From positions 34,744,879-34,808,878 of the forward strand of contig NC_084596.1 in the NCBI RefSeq assembly GCF_033807715.1: a stretch of DNA of 64,000 nt. The letters are read 5' to 3'. Shown in pieces: positions 12,318 to 23,512 of the stretch. A model generated the notes under the pieces. That model had not been told where the DNA came from. It saw nothing but the letters and a program-made list of their open reading frames with translations, and ran no database searches. A program made the translations under genes and the position numbers. Source of the stretch: Cololabis saira (taxonomy: Eukaryota > Chordata > Actinopteri > Beloniformes > Belonidae). The first letter of the stretch is position 1; each line of letters begins with the position of its first letter.

Positions 12318-13206
12318 AAGCTCTGCAGACCTGTTGTGAAGACATCAAAGCAGTGGACCAGGAAAGCTATGGAGGATCTTCAGGCATGCTTGGACTGTAC
12401 TGACTGGCATGTTTTCAGGACTTCTACCAACAGTCTGGACGAGCGCACAGAGGCTGTGACATCTTACATCAGCTTCTGTGAGGACAGTTGTGTACCATCA
12501 CGTACCAGGGTTAGTTACAACATGACAAATTCTGGTTCACATCAAAGCTCAGAAGGCTGCGGCTGCAGAAGGAAGAAGCGTTCAGGAGTGGCGACAAGGA
12601 CAGGCTCAAAAAGGTAAAGTACACGTTTAGCAAGGAGGTGAGAGTAGCTAAACGACTGTACTCTGAGAAACTACAACAACAGTTCTCAGAAAACAATGCC
12701 AGCTCAGTTTGGAAGGGACTGAGACAGATAACCAATTACAAACCCAGAGCCCCCCCCTCCATCAACGACCGATGTCTAGCCAACGACCTGAACGAGTTCT
12801 AATGTCGCTTTGACAGACAAAGGGACAGTCCTGATACCATCCCCCGGGATTGCATTCACATTCACCAATTCCATCCCTCCAATTGCAGCAGGGGCTGGAG
12901 CTTTTCCACCACTTCACACCCCAGAGGCCCGATCCTCATCCCTCCACACCACAGCGACGCCCCTCTCTATCCTGGAGAGGGACGTTAACAAGATATTTAA
13001 AAGACTAAACCCCCGCAAAGCAGCAGGACCGGACTCTGTGTCCCCATCCACCATGCAGCACTGTGTCGATCAGCTGTCTCTGGTGTTCACGGACATCTTC
13101 AACACCTCCCTGGAGACATGCCATGTGCCTGCCTGCTTCAAAACCTCCACCATCATACCTGTCCCCAAAAAACCAAGGACCACAGGACTCAATGACTACA
13201 GACCCG
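12318..13206 (+). mobile_element. Rex1/CR1-like LINE, N-terminal RT part
   Basis: Plus-strand frames read a linker region (KLRRLRLQKEEAFRSGDKDR style) and then, at 12990-13206, the RT block NPRKAAGPDSVSPS...PVPKKPRTTGLNDYRPV, the finger-domain motifs of jockey/CR1-type LINEs. Several frameshifts and stops are present. The match stops exactly after RPV at 13206, where a different LINE begins. Confidence 0.8.
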
Positions 13207-13860
13207 TCTAATAAGAATAATAAAACAATTAGAACTTTATTTAAAAGGGATATCTCTTCAGTTCCATACGTGATCCCATATTGGAATAAATATGTAGAAA
13301 ATATTAACTGGAAGAAGGTCTGGCTCTCACCCAAACAATACCTGGTGACAAACAAAGTTAAAGAAATTTAATTTAAGTTAATTCATGAATTCTATCCTAC
13401 AAATGATCACATTGTAAAAAGATTCAAAAGAAATATCGATTCAAAATGTACTTTTTATTCTGCAAATTCGGAAACAATGACTCACTTATTCTGGCTGTGC
13501 CCCATTGTTCATACTTTTTGGAGTGATATGTGTAATTTTGTGTCTGAAAGCATTGAAACTGATTTCAAATTATTTTGGAAGGATGTTGTTTGGTGTTTTT
13601 GACCATGTAACGATTAGAACAAAGCCAAAATAAACATTTATTATTAATTTGTTGACTATCCTTGCAAAATTCCACATCCACAAATCCAAATTCTTACACA
13701 AAAAACCCTCTTTTTTTACTTTTCATTGTGAATTTAATCAGTATCTGGACTCTATTAAGTTTTCTACAAATTCAAAAGCAATCAAAACCATGTATGTAAA
13801 TGTTTTGGCTTTCTGTTATAATATCATCCCCCCTGGCTGGTTATAATGTGTTTTGCTTTT
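13207..13860 (+). mobile_element. L1-type LINE C-terminal fragment
   Basis: Plus-strand translation shows a WNKYVENINWKKVWLSP block, then a KLIHEFYPTN-like stretch and a CTFYSANSETMTHLFWLCP zinc-finger-like motif (Cys/His spacing of the L1 ORF2 C-terminus) near 13450-13510. Frames are broken after 13600. Its direct junction with the preceding LINE gives a chimeric appearance. Confidence 0.7.
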
Positions 13861-14059
13861 TGTTTTGTTTTTTATTTCATTTATACTCTATATATGTTAT
13901 AATTCAACTTGAAATAGCATAATGTGAAGCTTTGTAATCAGTGTACTGTGTAAAAAAAAGGAGAAGCCCATCTAACTAATTTCCAGGTTGAAGCCAAAGA
14001 GTAAGTAGGAAGACATATTGCAGTTCATTGACTGCAACATCATCATGCCGTTGTGTTTA

Positions 14060-14255
14060 CTAGGAACGCGCATCCTATTGGTGCAGCGGGATCACGTGAC
14101 GACCGCGCCTCGACCCGCGGACGAAAATATTACTGCGCTCAGAAGAAAGTAGTACCGCCCGATCCGCCAATAAAACAGAGAAGAAGTAGTACCGTCTTGC
14201 GGTCTGGATCACGGGACTCTTGTGGGGTTTTGAGCTCCGAACTTTTACTTATAAG
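14060..14255 (+). promoter_or_regulatory. Probable TRIM promoter and non-coding first exon
   Basis: A GC-richer stretch has an inverted CCAAT box (ATTGG, 14077-14081) and an E-box CACGTG (14093-14098), followed by a strong donor (AAG|gtaagc, exon end 14255). Candidate acceptors before the TRIM start codon are near 14878 and 14918. The pairing is inference from position. Confidence 0.5.
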
Positions 14256-14547
14256 GTAAGCATGAATCAATCTTTTTTATAACGTAAAGATTATGTCGTC
14301 GCCATAGGTGGGAGCAGGAATCACTTTCTTTTGCGGTTCACCTTACGGTCTGTTTGTTTAAATTAAGTTTCGTTAAAAGAATACGCCGAATGCTTCCGGG
14401 TTTCCTGACGCCCACGTGTTTGTTGTTAGCTTTAGCATCCGGTGCTAGGACAAACAAAAATACGCAAAGTAGACATTTCAGAGTCACAAGTTGTAAATCC
14501 TCTGTGGCTGTTTATCATCTCATGGGCTCGATATTTGGAGGTCTGAA

Positions 14548-14596
14548 ATGTCCCAGAAAGGAGTTTAGTTGGGTAAAGAAACCTTTTCTTGCATGA
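14548..14596 (+). pseudogene. Decayed copy of the TRIM start region
   Basis: The 49 bp from ATG at 14548 closely match the TRIM coding start at 15067 (MSQKGV-LG-KKPFLA against MAQKGVQLDKESFSCL). It contains an in-frame TAG and a TGA, and similarity is lost after about 50 bp. It looks like a remnant of a local duplication in the 5' intron. Confidence 0.7.
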
Positions 14597-15066
14597 AGTC
14601 TCTTTTTCATGTGAAATTTAACTTGAAAGGGTTAAAATCCAGTATGTCCATCCCTGGTTTCATCTGTAAATTAAGTTTATGGGAAATTTAGAATTATAAA
14701 ATAACTAATTTCTCTAAAAGGAAACCTAAATTACACTTATTAAATTATTTTTGGGAAAATACGAGTTGGGGTAAAAAGACATTTACTTCTGAACTGATTT
14801 CTGATATAAAAGGGTTAAATCCAGAGTTTGTGTTCTTCCTGGAATCTGATCCTGATGAACTCTTCTTTCTGCTCTCAGATCCAGTCTGACCAGTGTTTCC
14901 TTGTTCCCTCTCCTGCAGATCTGCAGCTTGAAGACCGGTCTGAACAACAAGAGCTGAACACTGAGAGCTGAAAGCCTCCTACTCTGCACAGATTTTTACA
15001 TCAGAGCTGAGACTAGTTTCACGTTTGAGGAAGTAACAACTTCAGTCTCAGTTATCGAGAGGAGAA

Positions 15067-16740
15067 ATGGCGCAGAAAGGAGTTCAGCTGGATAAAGAAT
15101 CCTTTTCTTGTCTGATCTGTTTGGATCTTTTAAATGATCCGGTGACTATTCCCTGTGGACACAGTTACTGTATGAAGTGTATTAAAACCTACTGGAATGA
15201 AGAAAAGGAGAGGGAACAACCCAGCTGTCCTCATTGTAGAGAGAGTTTCACACCGAGACCTGTGCTGGTGAAAAACACCATGTTGGCTGATTTAATGGAG
15301 GACCTGAAGAAGATTGGACTTCAAGCTGCTCCTACCGATCGCTGCTATGCTGAAGCTGAAGATGTGGTCTGTGATTTCTGCTCTGGAAGAAAACGTAAAG
15401 CCACCAAGTCCTGTTTATGCTGTCTGGCCTCTTACTGTGAGAATCACCTTCAACCTCATCATAATGTGGCTCCATTCAAGAAACACAAGCTGGTGGATCC
15501 CTCCAAGAACCTGCAGGACAACGTCTGCCCCCGTCATGACGAGGTGATGAAGATGTTCTGTCGTACTGATCAGAAGTGTATCTGTTATCTCTGCTCTCTG
15601 GATGAACATAAAGGCCACGACACAGTCTCAGCTGCAGCAGAAAGGACTGAGAGGCAGAGAGAGATGGATGTGAGTCGACAACAAATCCAGCAGGGGATCC
15701 AGGACAGAGAGAAAGATGTGAAGCTGCTTCAGCAGGAGGTGGAGGCCATCTATCAGTCTGCTGATAAAACAGTGAAGGACAGTGAGGAGATCTTCACTGA
15801 GCTGATCTCTCTCCTCCAGAAGAGAAGCTCTGATGTGAAGCAGCAGATCTGGTCCCAGCAGGAAACTGAAGTGAGGGGCATTAGAGAACTGGAGGACAAG
15901 CTGCAGCAGGAGATCACTGACCTGAAGAGGAGAGACTCTGAGATGAAGCAGCTCACAGACAACGAGGACAACAACCAGTTTCTCCACAACTACCCCGTAC
16001 TGTCACCAGTCAGTGAGTCCACACACTCCTCCAGCATCAGCATCTATCCTCTCAGATACTTTGAGGATGTGACAGACGCTGTGTCAGAGGTCAGAGGTCG
16101 ACTACAGGACATCCTGACAGACACGTGGACAAACCTTTCACTGACCATCACTGATGTTTCAGAACCAGAACCAAAGAGCAGAGCTGAATTCTTGAAATAT
16201 TCATGTGAAATCACTCTGGATCCAAACACACTAAACGGACGGCTGTTACTTTCAGAGGACAAGAGAAAGGTGACAATTCTGAAACAACTTCAGTCTTATT
16301 CAAGTCATCCAGACAGATTCACTGATCGTCCTCAGGTCCTGAGTAGAGAGGGTCTGACTGGGCGTCATTACTGTGAGGTGGAGGTGACAGAAGATATACT
16401 TGGTGTAGCAGTTTCATACAAGAATGTCAGCAGAACCGGGGAGGGATTTGGAGAAAGTCACAAATCTTGGTCACTAGATTGTGAAGCAGAGACTTATGAA
16501 CTTTGGCACAACGACACCGAAACCCCCATCCCATTTCCTTATTCCCCCAGAACGGGAGTTTACCTGGATCACAGAGCAGGAGTTCTGTCCTTCTACAACA
16601 TCTATGAAGATATCATGTACCTCATGTACAGAGTCCAGACCACCTTCACTCAGCCGCTCTACGCTGGAGTTTATGTTTATGGTACTCCTGGAACCACAGC
16701 CGAGTTCGTTAAACCCGGTAGTTCTTCATGTCTTTATTGA
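15067..16740 (+). CDS. TRIM E3 ubiquitin ligase-like, single coding exon
   Basis: 557 residues. The RING runs from C15-x2-C18 through C30-G-H32, C35, C38 to C54-x2-C57. A first B-box-like Cys/His cluster is at about 102-132 and a second B-box at about 154-190 (CPRHDE...CYLCSLDEHKGHD). Heptad-rich coiled coil spans about 195-310. PRY begins near 378 (ITLDPNTLNGRLLLSED) and SPRY runs to the end (HYCEVEV ... YAGVYVYG). This is the full tripartite plus B30.2 order of fish TRIM16/25-like and finTRIM expansions; such proteins are usually cytoplasmic E3 ligases, often antiviral, but the ligand cannot be inferred. The start follows 'gagaaATGG', a good Kozak context. No damage is seen. Exact orthology is unclear, so no symbol is given. 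Confidence 0.93.
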   Translation: MAQKGVQLDKESFSCLICLDLLNDPVTIPCGHSYCMKCIKTYWNEEKEREQPSCPHCRESFTPRPVLVKNTMLADLMEDLKKIGLQAAPTDRCYAEAEDVVCDFCSGRKRKATKSCLCCLASYCENHLQPHHNVAPFKKHKLVDPSKNLQDNVCPRHDEVMKMFCRTDQKCICYLCSLDEHKGHDTVSAAAERTERQREMDVSRQQIQQGIQDREKDVKLLQQEVEAIYQSADKTVKDSEEIFTELISLLQKRSSDVKQQIWSQQETEVRGIRELEDKLQQEITDLKRRDSEMKQLTDNEDNNQFLHNYPVLSPVSESTHSSSISIYPLRYFEDVTDAVSEVRGRLQDILTDTWTNLSLTITDVSEPEPKSRAEFLKYSCEITLDPNTLNGRLLLSEDKRKVTILKQLQSYSSHPDRFTDRPQVLSREGLTGRHYCEVEVTEDILGVAVSYKNVSRTGEGFGESHKSWSLDCEAETYELWHNDTETPIPFPYSPRTGVYLDHRAGVLSFYNIYEDIMYLMYRVQTTFTQPLYAGVYVYGTPGTTAEFVKPGSSSCLY

Positions 16741-17267
16741 TTTTTCTCTTCTTGTCAGAGATGAACGTGCTTCTTTTGGATATGAAAGTCGTTCTTTTGT
16801 AGTTTCACCTGGGAAATATTAACATCTTCTATTTCAGTATAAAAACAGAAATAAGCCTGTATTGTAATTGTTGTTAACTGTTAGAATGTTACAATATAGA
16901 AACACATCAAAACTCTTTTCTTCCACTTCATGGACTCCAACAGACAACCCACCAGACCTTCTTCATATCTGATGTCATGTCTGCATTCACACTTGTTTCC
17001 TCATTGATTAGCAAACTAAATGTTCTTGTTTTTCTAAAGATAAAAATATTTTCTAGACTCGAGCACAAAGTAAATGATTTCAGAAATGTTAGTGACCAGC
17101 AGCAACACAGCAAACAGTTCAGTCAAGCCTTCAGTTGGTGTAAACTAGTGTGTTGGGGCCGGTAGTCATCGCTGCAGCTGCAGGACCAGACTAGATCTGC
17201 AGATCACATGTTGTTGTCTAAATCTGTTGAGGATGTTTCATGTTTAACAATCTGGATATTAGTAAGA

Positions 17268-17273
17268 AATAAA
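17268..17273 (+). terminator. Candidate TRIM polyadenylation signal
   Basis: AATAAA about 530 bp past the TRIM stop codon, the first canonical hexamer on the + strand in that interval that I noticed. Confidence 0.4.
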
Positions 17274-17299
17274 ACTTCTGATGTTCTAACAAAGTGTTT

Positions 17300-18560
17300 T
17301 CTTCAGTCTTCATTCCAGGATTTGACTCAGATCTGAGGGAGAAAACATGAATCTAATATTCAAGTAAAACTGAGGCAGTTTTCCTCCTCAAACATCCCAA
17401 AGTACAGAGTTCATGTTCACAACAGATCATATTTCTGGATTTAAATGTGTCTTTACTGATTTTACTGCTCCAGTTCTGGCCGGACTTCACTCAAAAGAGG
17501 CTTTAAATCTCCACAATCCTCTTTTCCTGTTAAATAAAGATGAAATAAGTGAATTAAAACAGTGAACTTTTGAATCTCAGTTAAATGGACCCGTTTTGGG
17601 TGCAGGAGCCGCTGCAGGAATATGTTCTGCTTGGAAGATGCTGCTGGCCGGTACCAGAGTTCAGCTTCACTCTGCAGGGTGGAGGTCTGGGAACGTGGCT
17701 CAGGAAACCTCCCAAGATGGGTCACTTTACCATCAGCGTGTTAACAACTGAGTGCACGTTGTGACACTAGATGGAGTAAATGTTTGACTTTAATTGGGCT
17801 GTGAAGCCTGAGAGCAAGGGTCAAGTAAACTTTCAATGTGCAGGTGAACAGAAGCAGCAATAAAAATGAATTATGATGGAGACAGAAGCTCACCTGGACC
17901 TCTGGGGATGTAAAGTCAGCTCGGGTCGTCATATATTACAACCAACAACACAAGCCTTTTGTTCTGTTATAAAATGTGCCCTGTAGACTGACCATAAAAA
18001 CAAACCTACCAGAAATAACAATGTTAAAGTTATACAACAGCCCATCCTCCACCACATCACATGCCGAGCTCAGTTTGTGCTTAGTTAAATAACATCTAAA
18101 TAACATCTAGCTGCACCATTTTCATTGTATAAACAAAAAGACAGGAAAAATAAGAGATAAAAGGAAACATCTAGAGGAACATCTGTCAGCTAATACGGCT
18201 AATATTCAGTCTATCAATGTTCCACAATCTGAAGAAATCTCTGTGTACCCAGGACAAGGCTGGCCCTCACTTCTGGACGGTCACGATTTCCAGGTCCTCG
18301 GGTGTATTAAAAACAAACATGGTCCAGTAACATGAAAGCAATACATGGGCCCAGGAAAACTTGCAGAAACCACCAGTAAATACATTTGCTGTAAACCATC
18401 CACGGCTGCAGGTTCAAACTCTTGAAGCCACAATGAAACCTGATGCAGCAGGATGGGTGGATGCTCAGGGCCAAAGCTGGGATAAAGTGACAAACTGATG
18501 AGAAATGGAAATTTAAATGTTTTTTTTGGGGGTGAAACATAGACACTGTGTTCGTTGAAC
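17300..18560. other. intergenic, nothing recognised
   Basis: No exon-like or transposon-protein signal was recognised; only short ORFs without motifs. Confidence 0.45.
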
Positions 18561-18564
18561 TTAA

Positions 18565-18670
18565 GAAGAGCGGCGCCACATGAGTTTTTATCAGTGGTCC
18601 GTGAGACCACTGATCTCTGACGGTATGGGGTGCATTAATGCCTGTGGATGAGGCAGCGTACATATTCTAC
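18565..18670 (+). mobile_element. Possible Tc1/mariner transposase scrap
   Basis: A stretch around 18605-18660 ('ctctgacggtatggggtgca') resembles the DGMVWGCM-coding part of the Tc1 element at 48612-50202. Only about 60 bp match, so this is tentative. Confidence 0.35.
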
Positions 18671-18869
18671 GTCATCATATAAAGCTCATTATGGTCACAC
18701 AAGTCAATGAAAAAAACGATTATCCAGACGTGTCAAATTAAAGGCACTATCATTTATTTATCTATCCGTCTGACCAATCACCTCTTTGTCTAACTACCTG
18801 TCTTTTTATTGAAATCATTAAAAAATAACGACACAAATGCTTTAACTGACATACATGATGATAAGCATT

Positions 18870-19409
18870 ACTTCATTTATTTAAGGTCTTGCACAGGTTA
18901 CATCTTTCTGCCAGTAAGTTAGCCAAACTCTACCCTGGCTTCAACCCAACTTGCATCAGATGCAGGCAGGACCCAGCTACTCTTAGTCACATGTTTTGGT
19001 TCTGCCCAAAGCTAGATCTATTTTGGGACAATATATTCGATACATTTTCATATATGTGTAATAAAATCATCAGTCCCAACCCATTGACGTCATTATTTGG
19101 GGTTTTCCCTCAGGAGACACTAATATCTCGGCACCAGGCGGAAGCTGTAGCATTCTCAACTCTACTTGCATGACGTCTGATACTTCTTAGCTGGAAAAAG
19201 CCCACACCTCCCTCTCATAAGCGCTGGGTGGAAGACGTGATGTCTCACCTCAAAGTGGAACAAGTGAAGTACACTGCCCGGGGCGATACTCACAGATATT
19301 ATAAAGTTTGGCAGCCATTTCTATTTTTTTTCATGAAATATTTTTGACATAGTGTAGCCACCTGATCCCCCCACCCCCTTTATTTATATGTGTGTATATG
19401 TATTTGTAT
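18870..19409 (+). mobile_element. L1-type LINE C-terminus and start of its 3'UTR
   Basis: Plus-strand translation from about 18889 shows CIRCRQDPATLSHMFWFCP (Cys/His motif of L1 ORF2 C-termini), then after a frame break WKKPTPPSHKRWVEDVMSHL and KVWQPF near 19190-19320, typical of the fish L1 end. The 3'UTR is interrupted by the hAT-type element at 19410 and resumes at 23067-23512, where it ends in AATAAA-like sequence. Confidence 0.8.
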
Positions 19410-20756
19410 TAGGGGTGTGCAAACAAGGGTACCTCACGATTCGATTTCGATTATTGGAGCTTCGATTCTTCGATTCTTTGATTATAACGATTGTCGATTC
19501 GATTCGATTATTGGTGCCACGATTCTTCGATTATTGTGATTTTTAATGCTTTTTTCCATACAAGATTGATTTTGTCTTCATCTGTGGCTACATTTGTAAA
19601 TAAATAGCCAATCAATTAACTCAGTTCCTCTAACAACACTCATTAAGTAAATAACAAGGTTTTTTGAACATTTGACATGTATTTTTCAAAGACACAAAAT
19701 CATTTATTTTATGACTATGTAAACATTTGCTCTTTGACTTACTTAACTTTGACCAGGGAAAGCTGCACTTGCATGAGAGCGCCCTCTATTGGCGGAAAAC
19801 ACTGAAAACGGTCAAGCCCTGGATTTAATGAGTTCATTAATTCAAGTAAACAAGATATGTACTTCCATCAAATTTATTTAGTGTAAACATACCGTATTTT
19901 CGCGACCATAAGGCGCAACTTTTTTTTTTTTTTTTTTTTTTTAAATGTGCCGGGCGCCTTAAGAAACGGTGCGCCGTGTCTATTACCTGAATTACGGTAA
20001 TGTAAGGCCGGCCATGAGAACGGTAAAGGGAGAAGTGGGCGGGTGAAGCTGAATGAGACCATCCACTGAGCTGTTTAATGCGAAACAGAAGATGAAAACT
20101 TTTAAGGATTTGCTTGATGTGTAAAGTGAAATAAAATACAATCAAACTAAGTTTTGCTCCCGCTCTATTTAAATAAGCACACTTGTTCTGCAGCGCGCGT
20201 GTGTTTTGCATGTCGGAACCGGTGACTTTCCCCGGTTAAAGCAGCGGCTGGAGCAGCGCGGTGATGGGCGCTGCTGCAACCCGACTTCCTGGTTCCCCAA
20301 GCGGTCCAATCGACCTGGTTCCCGGCCGCTTTGCGAGCAGAGATTTCTGGGGTCTGTCTCAGGTCTGATCAGCTTCACCCTCCGAAATTTGCAGCCAAAT
20401 CTGTCGGTTACAAACCCGGTACCGGACCCCGACATGCGCGGGTGTGTATTCGCGGCGACACACACAGATTCTAATTTATGTAGCGCTTGACTGGCGCAGC
20501 TGATGGACAGAAACCTATGGTGATTTTTAAAAGAAAAACTTTGCATAAGACGTTTCCAGCCGGAGTCATTATAAGGACGAATGGAAAGGGGGGGCTGGAT
20601 GAAGGGATGATGATGATCAGGTGGCTGAGACAGGTCTGGAAATTCCGACTGGAGCTCCTGTCGGATACAAACCCCGGTACCGGCTCCCCGACAGCGCGTG
20701 TGTGAGCGGGTCCAGCGCGGGGGAGCAGACGGGGAGCGGACCCGGGACCAGCGCGG

Positions 20757-20836
20757 AGCGGGACGCGGGACCCGGGACCCGGGACGCGGGACCCGGGACG
20801 CGGGACGCGGGACCCGGGACGCGGGACCCGGGACCG
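20757..20836. repeat. GC-rich minisatellite
   Basis: Tandem GGGACCCGGGAC / GGGACGCGGGAC units of about 7-14 bp. The Pro-Arg-rich reading frames across it (both strands, 20169-20974) are repeat artefacts. Confidence 0.9.
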
Positions 20837-21344
20837 CCGCGGTCGGGATCCGCAGCACAACGCAGCACAACGGGGTATGAAACGTTTATTTTCTTACCTT
20901 TATTTATTCAGGGGTCTGTCCCAGGTCGGAACAACTTCACCCTGCGAGATTTTCAGGCAAATCTGTCGGTTTGATCTCTGGTAGCCTAACCAAGATGCAG
21001 AGGATGCGCTCAGGAGCCGCCAGGCTCCCGCCGCGGGTTTGCCGGGCCAGGGCGCACCATCCCCGGGGCAGATCCGGCCGAAATGCCGCTGGTCTTTCCC
21101 CGGGAGCCCCTACTCCCATACAGGTGGGTGGCTTCGGTCCCAGCCGGTCCGAACAGGTCACATTCCCGGTTAAAGCCGCTGTGACGCGCGCTGCTCCACC
21201 CCGCTGGGGAGAGACGGGCTCTGCGCAGGGGCGTCACTAGACTTAAGACTGTACTGGGGCACAGCTGGGGCACAGAGAATTCATTCATTCAAAAATTTTT
21301 TAGCACTTATTTATAATAAAAAGGCTGAAATGGTGCTTTAAATC

Positions 21345-21740
21345 AGTGTTTCCCAACCCTGGTCCTCGAGGCACCCCCTGTCCTGCATGTTTTAGATCAG
21401 TGGTTCTCAACTCCGGTCCTCGGGACCCCCTGTCCTGCATGTTTTAGATGTTTCCCTGCTTCAGCACACCATGATACAAGGAGCTGTGTCATCCACAGAG
21501 ATGTGCAGACCTTGATGACAAGCTGATGATGACCATTAATTAGAATCAGGTGTGATGATGCAAGGCAACACCTAAAACGTGCAGGGCAGGGGGTCCCGAG
21601 GACCGGAGTTGAGAACCCCTGTTTTAGATGTTACCCTGCTTCAGCACACCGTGATACCTGGCTGTGTCATCAACAGAAGTGTCAAGACCTGGATGACAAG
21701 CTAATTAGGACCATTAATTAGAATCAGGTGTGATGATGCA
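21345..21740. repeat. Truncated dispersed repeat hosting a MITE
   Basis: Begins CAGTGTTTCCCAACCCTGGT at about 21344 and contains 'ccctgcttcagcacaccgtg' and 'gaatcaggtgtgatgatgca', then stops near 21740 without the expected inverted right end. It is interrupted by the hAT MITE at 21398-21621, a younger relative of it. A further fragment is at about 57048-57110. Confidence 0.6.
21398..21621. mobile_element. hAT-type MITE, 224 bp, 8 bp duplication
   Basis: CAGTGGTTCTCAACTCCGG at the left and CCGGAGTTGAGAACCCCTG at the right are near-perfect inverted termini. The exact 8 bp duplication TTTTAGAT is at 21390-21397 and 21622-21629. Non-coding. Confidence 0.9.
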
Positions 21741-22117
21741 AGGAATAAAGGAAACTTTATTCAGAGGCTGTAAATCTCCAACATTGTAGTGAATTATCAA
21801 TTTGTCTACCTGTTACTGGGAAATCAGACCTCTTGGTCTTTCTGGGAACTTTTTTGATTGTTAAGGACTCGCAGATATTTCCTCACACTGTACGGAGGCT
21901 TTAACTCCACATGACGTTTCAAATTTGAAGTTGACGAGGCAGACGCCCGGACTTGTTTTCTCAGCGCAGGTGGACATAATCTTCACAGAAAAGTTAGTTT
22001 CCTACCGTCAGACTCTTTGGGAGACGATGTGTAAAATTCCTGCAGATAATGATAAGCGGATCATCATCTGACGGCTCGCTGACGCTGCGTCTGCAACGTC
22101 TCTCTCTTCACTGGTCA

Positions 22118-22249
22118 AGGCTGATTTATGGTTCCGCGTTAAATCGACGGCGAAGGCTACGGCGTAAGGTACGTGCCGACGCGAACCATACGGTCCACAC
22201 GCTGCGTACCCGCGTTACGTTGGTGTAACGCGGAACCATAAATCAGCCT
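22118..22249. mobile_element. Palindromic MITE, 132 bp
   Basis: AGGCTGATTTATGGTTCCGC at the left and its inverted copy at the right, almost fully palindromic. A possible 3 bp duplication TCA (22115-22117 and 22250-22252) would fit a PIF/Harbinger-like mover. Same family as 40247-40386. Confidence 0.85.
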
Positions 22250-23066
22250 TCATTGATAAAGACTGCACCGGGCTCGTCGAGCATTTTAAATATGCGCGCC
22301 GCCCACTGGTGAAATGAGAAGGATTATTCGTTCATTTTGAACGCGTTCATGCACAACACTGGTGTATGCTATGTGGAGTTAAAACTCCGAAATTAATTTT
22401 TTACTGGTGAAATTTTTACTGGGGCACTGCAGATCAATACTGGGGCACGTGCCCCAGGAAAATCTGTCTGGCGACGCCGATGGCTCTGCGCGGTGGAGGA
22501 TCCGCACAACGGGGTATGAAAAGTTTATTTACTGTTGTGCAGAAAGTGTCTGACACCGAGGAAATTCGGACTGGCGCAGCTGAATTAGTGGAGCTCTTTA
22601 ATGCAGAAACAGAGGTTTTGCTCCTGCTCTATTTTTTAAATAAGCGCTTGTGTGCTTGTGTGTGCGTTCTGCATGTGTGTGCGTTCTGCAGCGGGTGTGT
22701 GTGTTTTCCGGCCGGCGTGTTTTGCGGCACGCGTGTGTGCAGCTCTGCTCTGTAGACTGCGCCTTTTGGGTCGGTGCGCCATATGTATGTTTTAAATCTA
22801 AAAATGACACACAAAAATGAGGGTGCGCCTTTCCACACGGTGCGCCGAATGGTCGCGAAAATACGGTATCTGCCATATTTCAAGTGAACAATAAGAAATG
22901 TGCATTCTTGGAAATGAAATGATTCAGCAGCTTATTCAGTCTGGAATCTGGATAGGACAACTTAAAAAAAAAAAAAACTTTTTTTTTTTTTTTAATTAAT
23001 GGATTCCAAATCGTCACGTGACGCATCGCGATGCATCGACACATCGATGAATTGCACACACCTCTA

Positions 23067-23114
23067 ATTTGTATGGTATGTATATGTATGTGTATGTACA
23101 TGTGTGTATGTATA

Positions 23115-23178
<64 letters not shown>

Positions 23179-23512
23179 TGTATGTATGTATGTATGTATG
23201 TATGTATGTATGTATGTATGTATGTATGTATGTATGTATGTATGTATGTATGTATGTATGTATGTATGTATGTATGTATGTATGTATGTGTATAGATTAT
23301 TTTATTACATTTCATTTTGGATATGTGTTTTATATATTACATTGTATTTACATGTCATAACATATGCATACATTGTATCTGTTTTTGTATGTAGTGCTGT
23401 GGTTTTATTTTCAAGATGTTGCATTTATTTTGACTTATTTTATTTGTCTGGGGTACCAAGTTCTAATGTAAATACAATTGGAAAATCAATAAACATATTT
23501 GAATAATAAAAA
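23067..23512 (+). mobile_element. L1 3'UTR, distal half, with (TATG)n
   Basis: Continuation of the LINE at 18870-19409 after the hAT insertion. It contains (TA)n at about 23122-23150 and (TATG)n at about 23150-23289, then 'aatcaataaacatatttgaa' with polyadenylation-like hexamers at the end. The Met-Tyr-Val-Cys frames are artefacts. Confidence 0.75.

Larger units (their letters stand above)
19889..22869. mobile_element. Inverted-repeat DNA transposon inside the hAT element
   Basis: The left end (ATACCGTATTTTCGCGACCA, then taaggcgc) and the right end match as inverted copies at about 26 of 28 bases. The interior is GC-rich in parts and internally duplicated: 20340-20450 resembles 20660-20700 and 20905-20970; 20149-20210 resembles 22606-22680; 20865-20895 resembles 22505-22535. 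No convincing transposase ORF. The superfamily is undetermined; a TA or AT duplication is possible but not provable because the ends are palindromic. Confidence 0.75.
19410..23066. mobile_element. hAT-type element, 3.66 kb, with nested insertions
   Basis: Termini TAGGGGTGTGCAAA and TTGCACACACCTCTA are inverted. An exact 8 bp duplication, ATTTGTAT, lies at 19402-19409 and 23067-23074, inside an L1 3'UTR. The element's own DNA is the outer parts (19410-19888 and 22870-23066), with 'cgattcgattatt' repeats on the left. No transposase is visible, so it is non-autonomous. Everything between is inserted later. Confidence 0.88.

Noticed and set aside
20169..20974. Pro/Arg-rich ORFs on both strands
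   Set aside because: GC-rich minisatellite with no start context, domain or conservation evidence.
22880..23060. Poly(A)/poly(T) pair as a possible retrogene tail
   Set aside because: It lies within the right end of the hAT-type element and has no gene attached.
23031..23506. Met-Tyr-Val-Cys repeat ORFs
   Set aside because: (TATG)n microsatellite in an L1 3'UTR.
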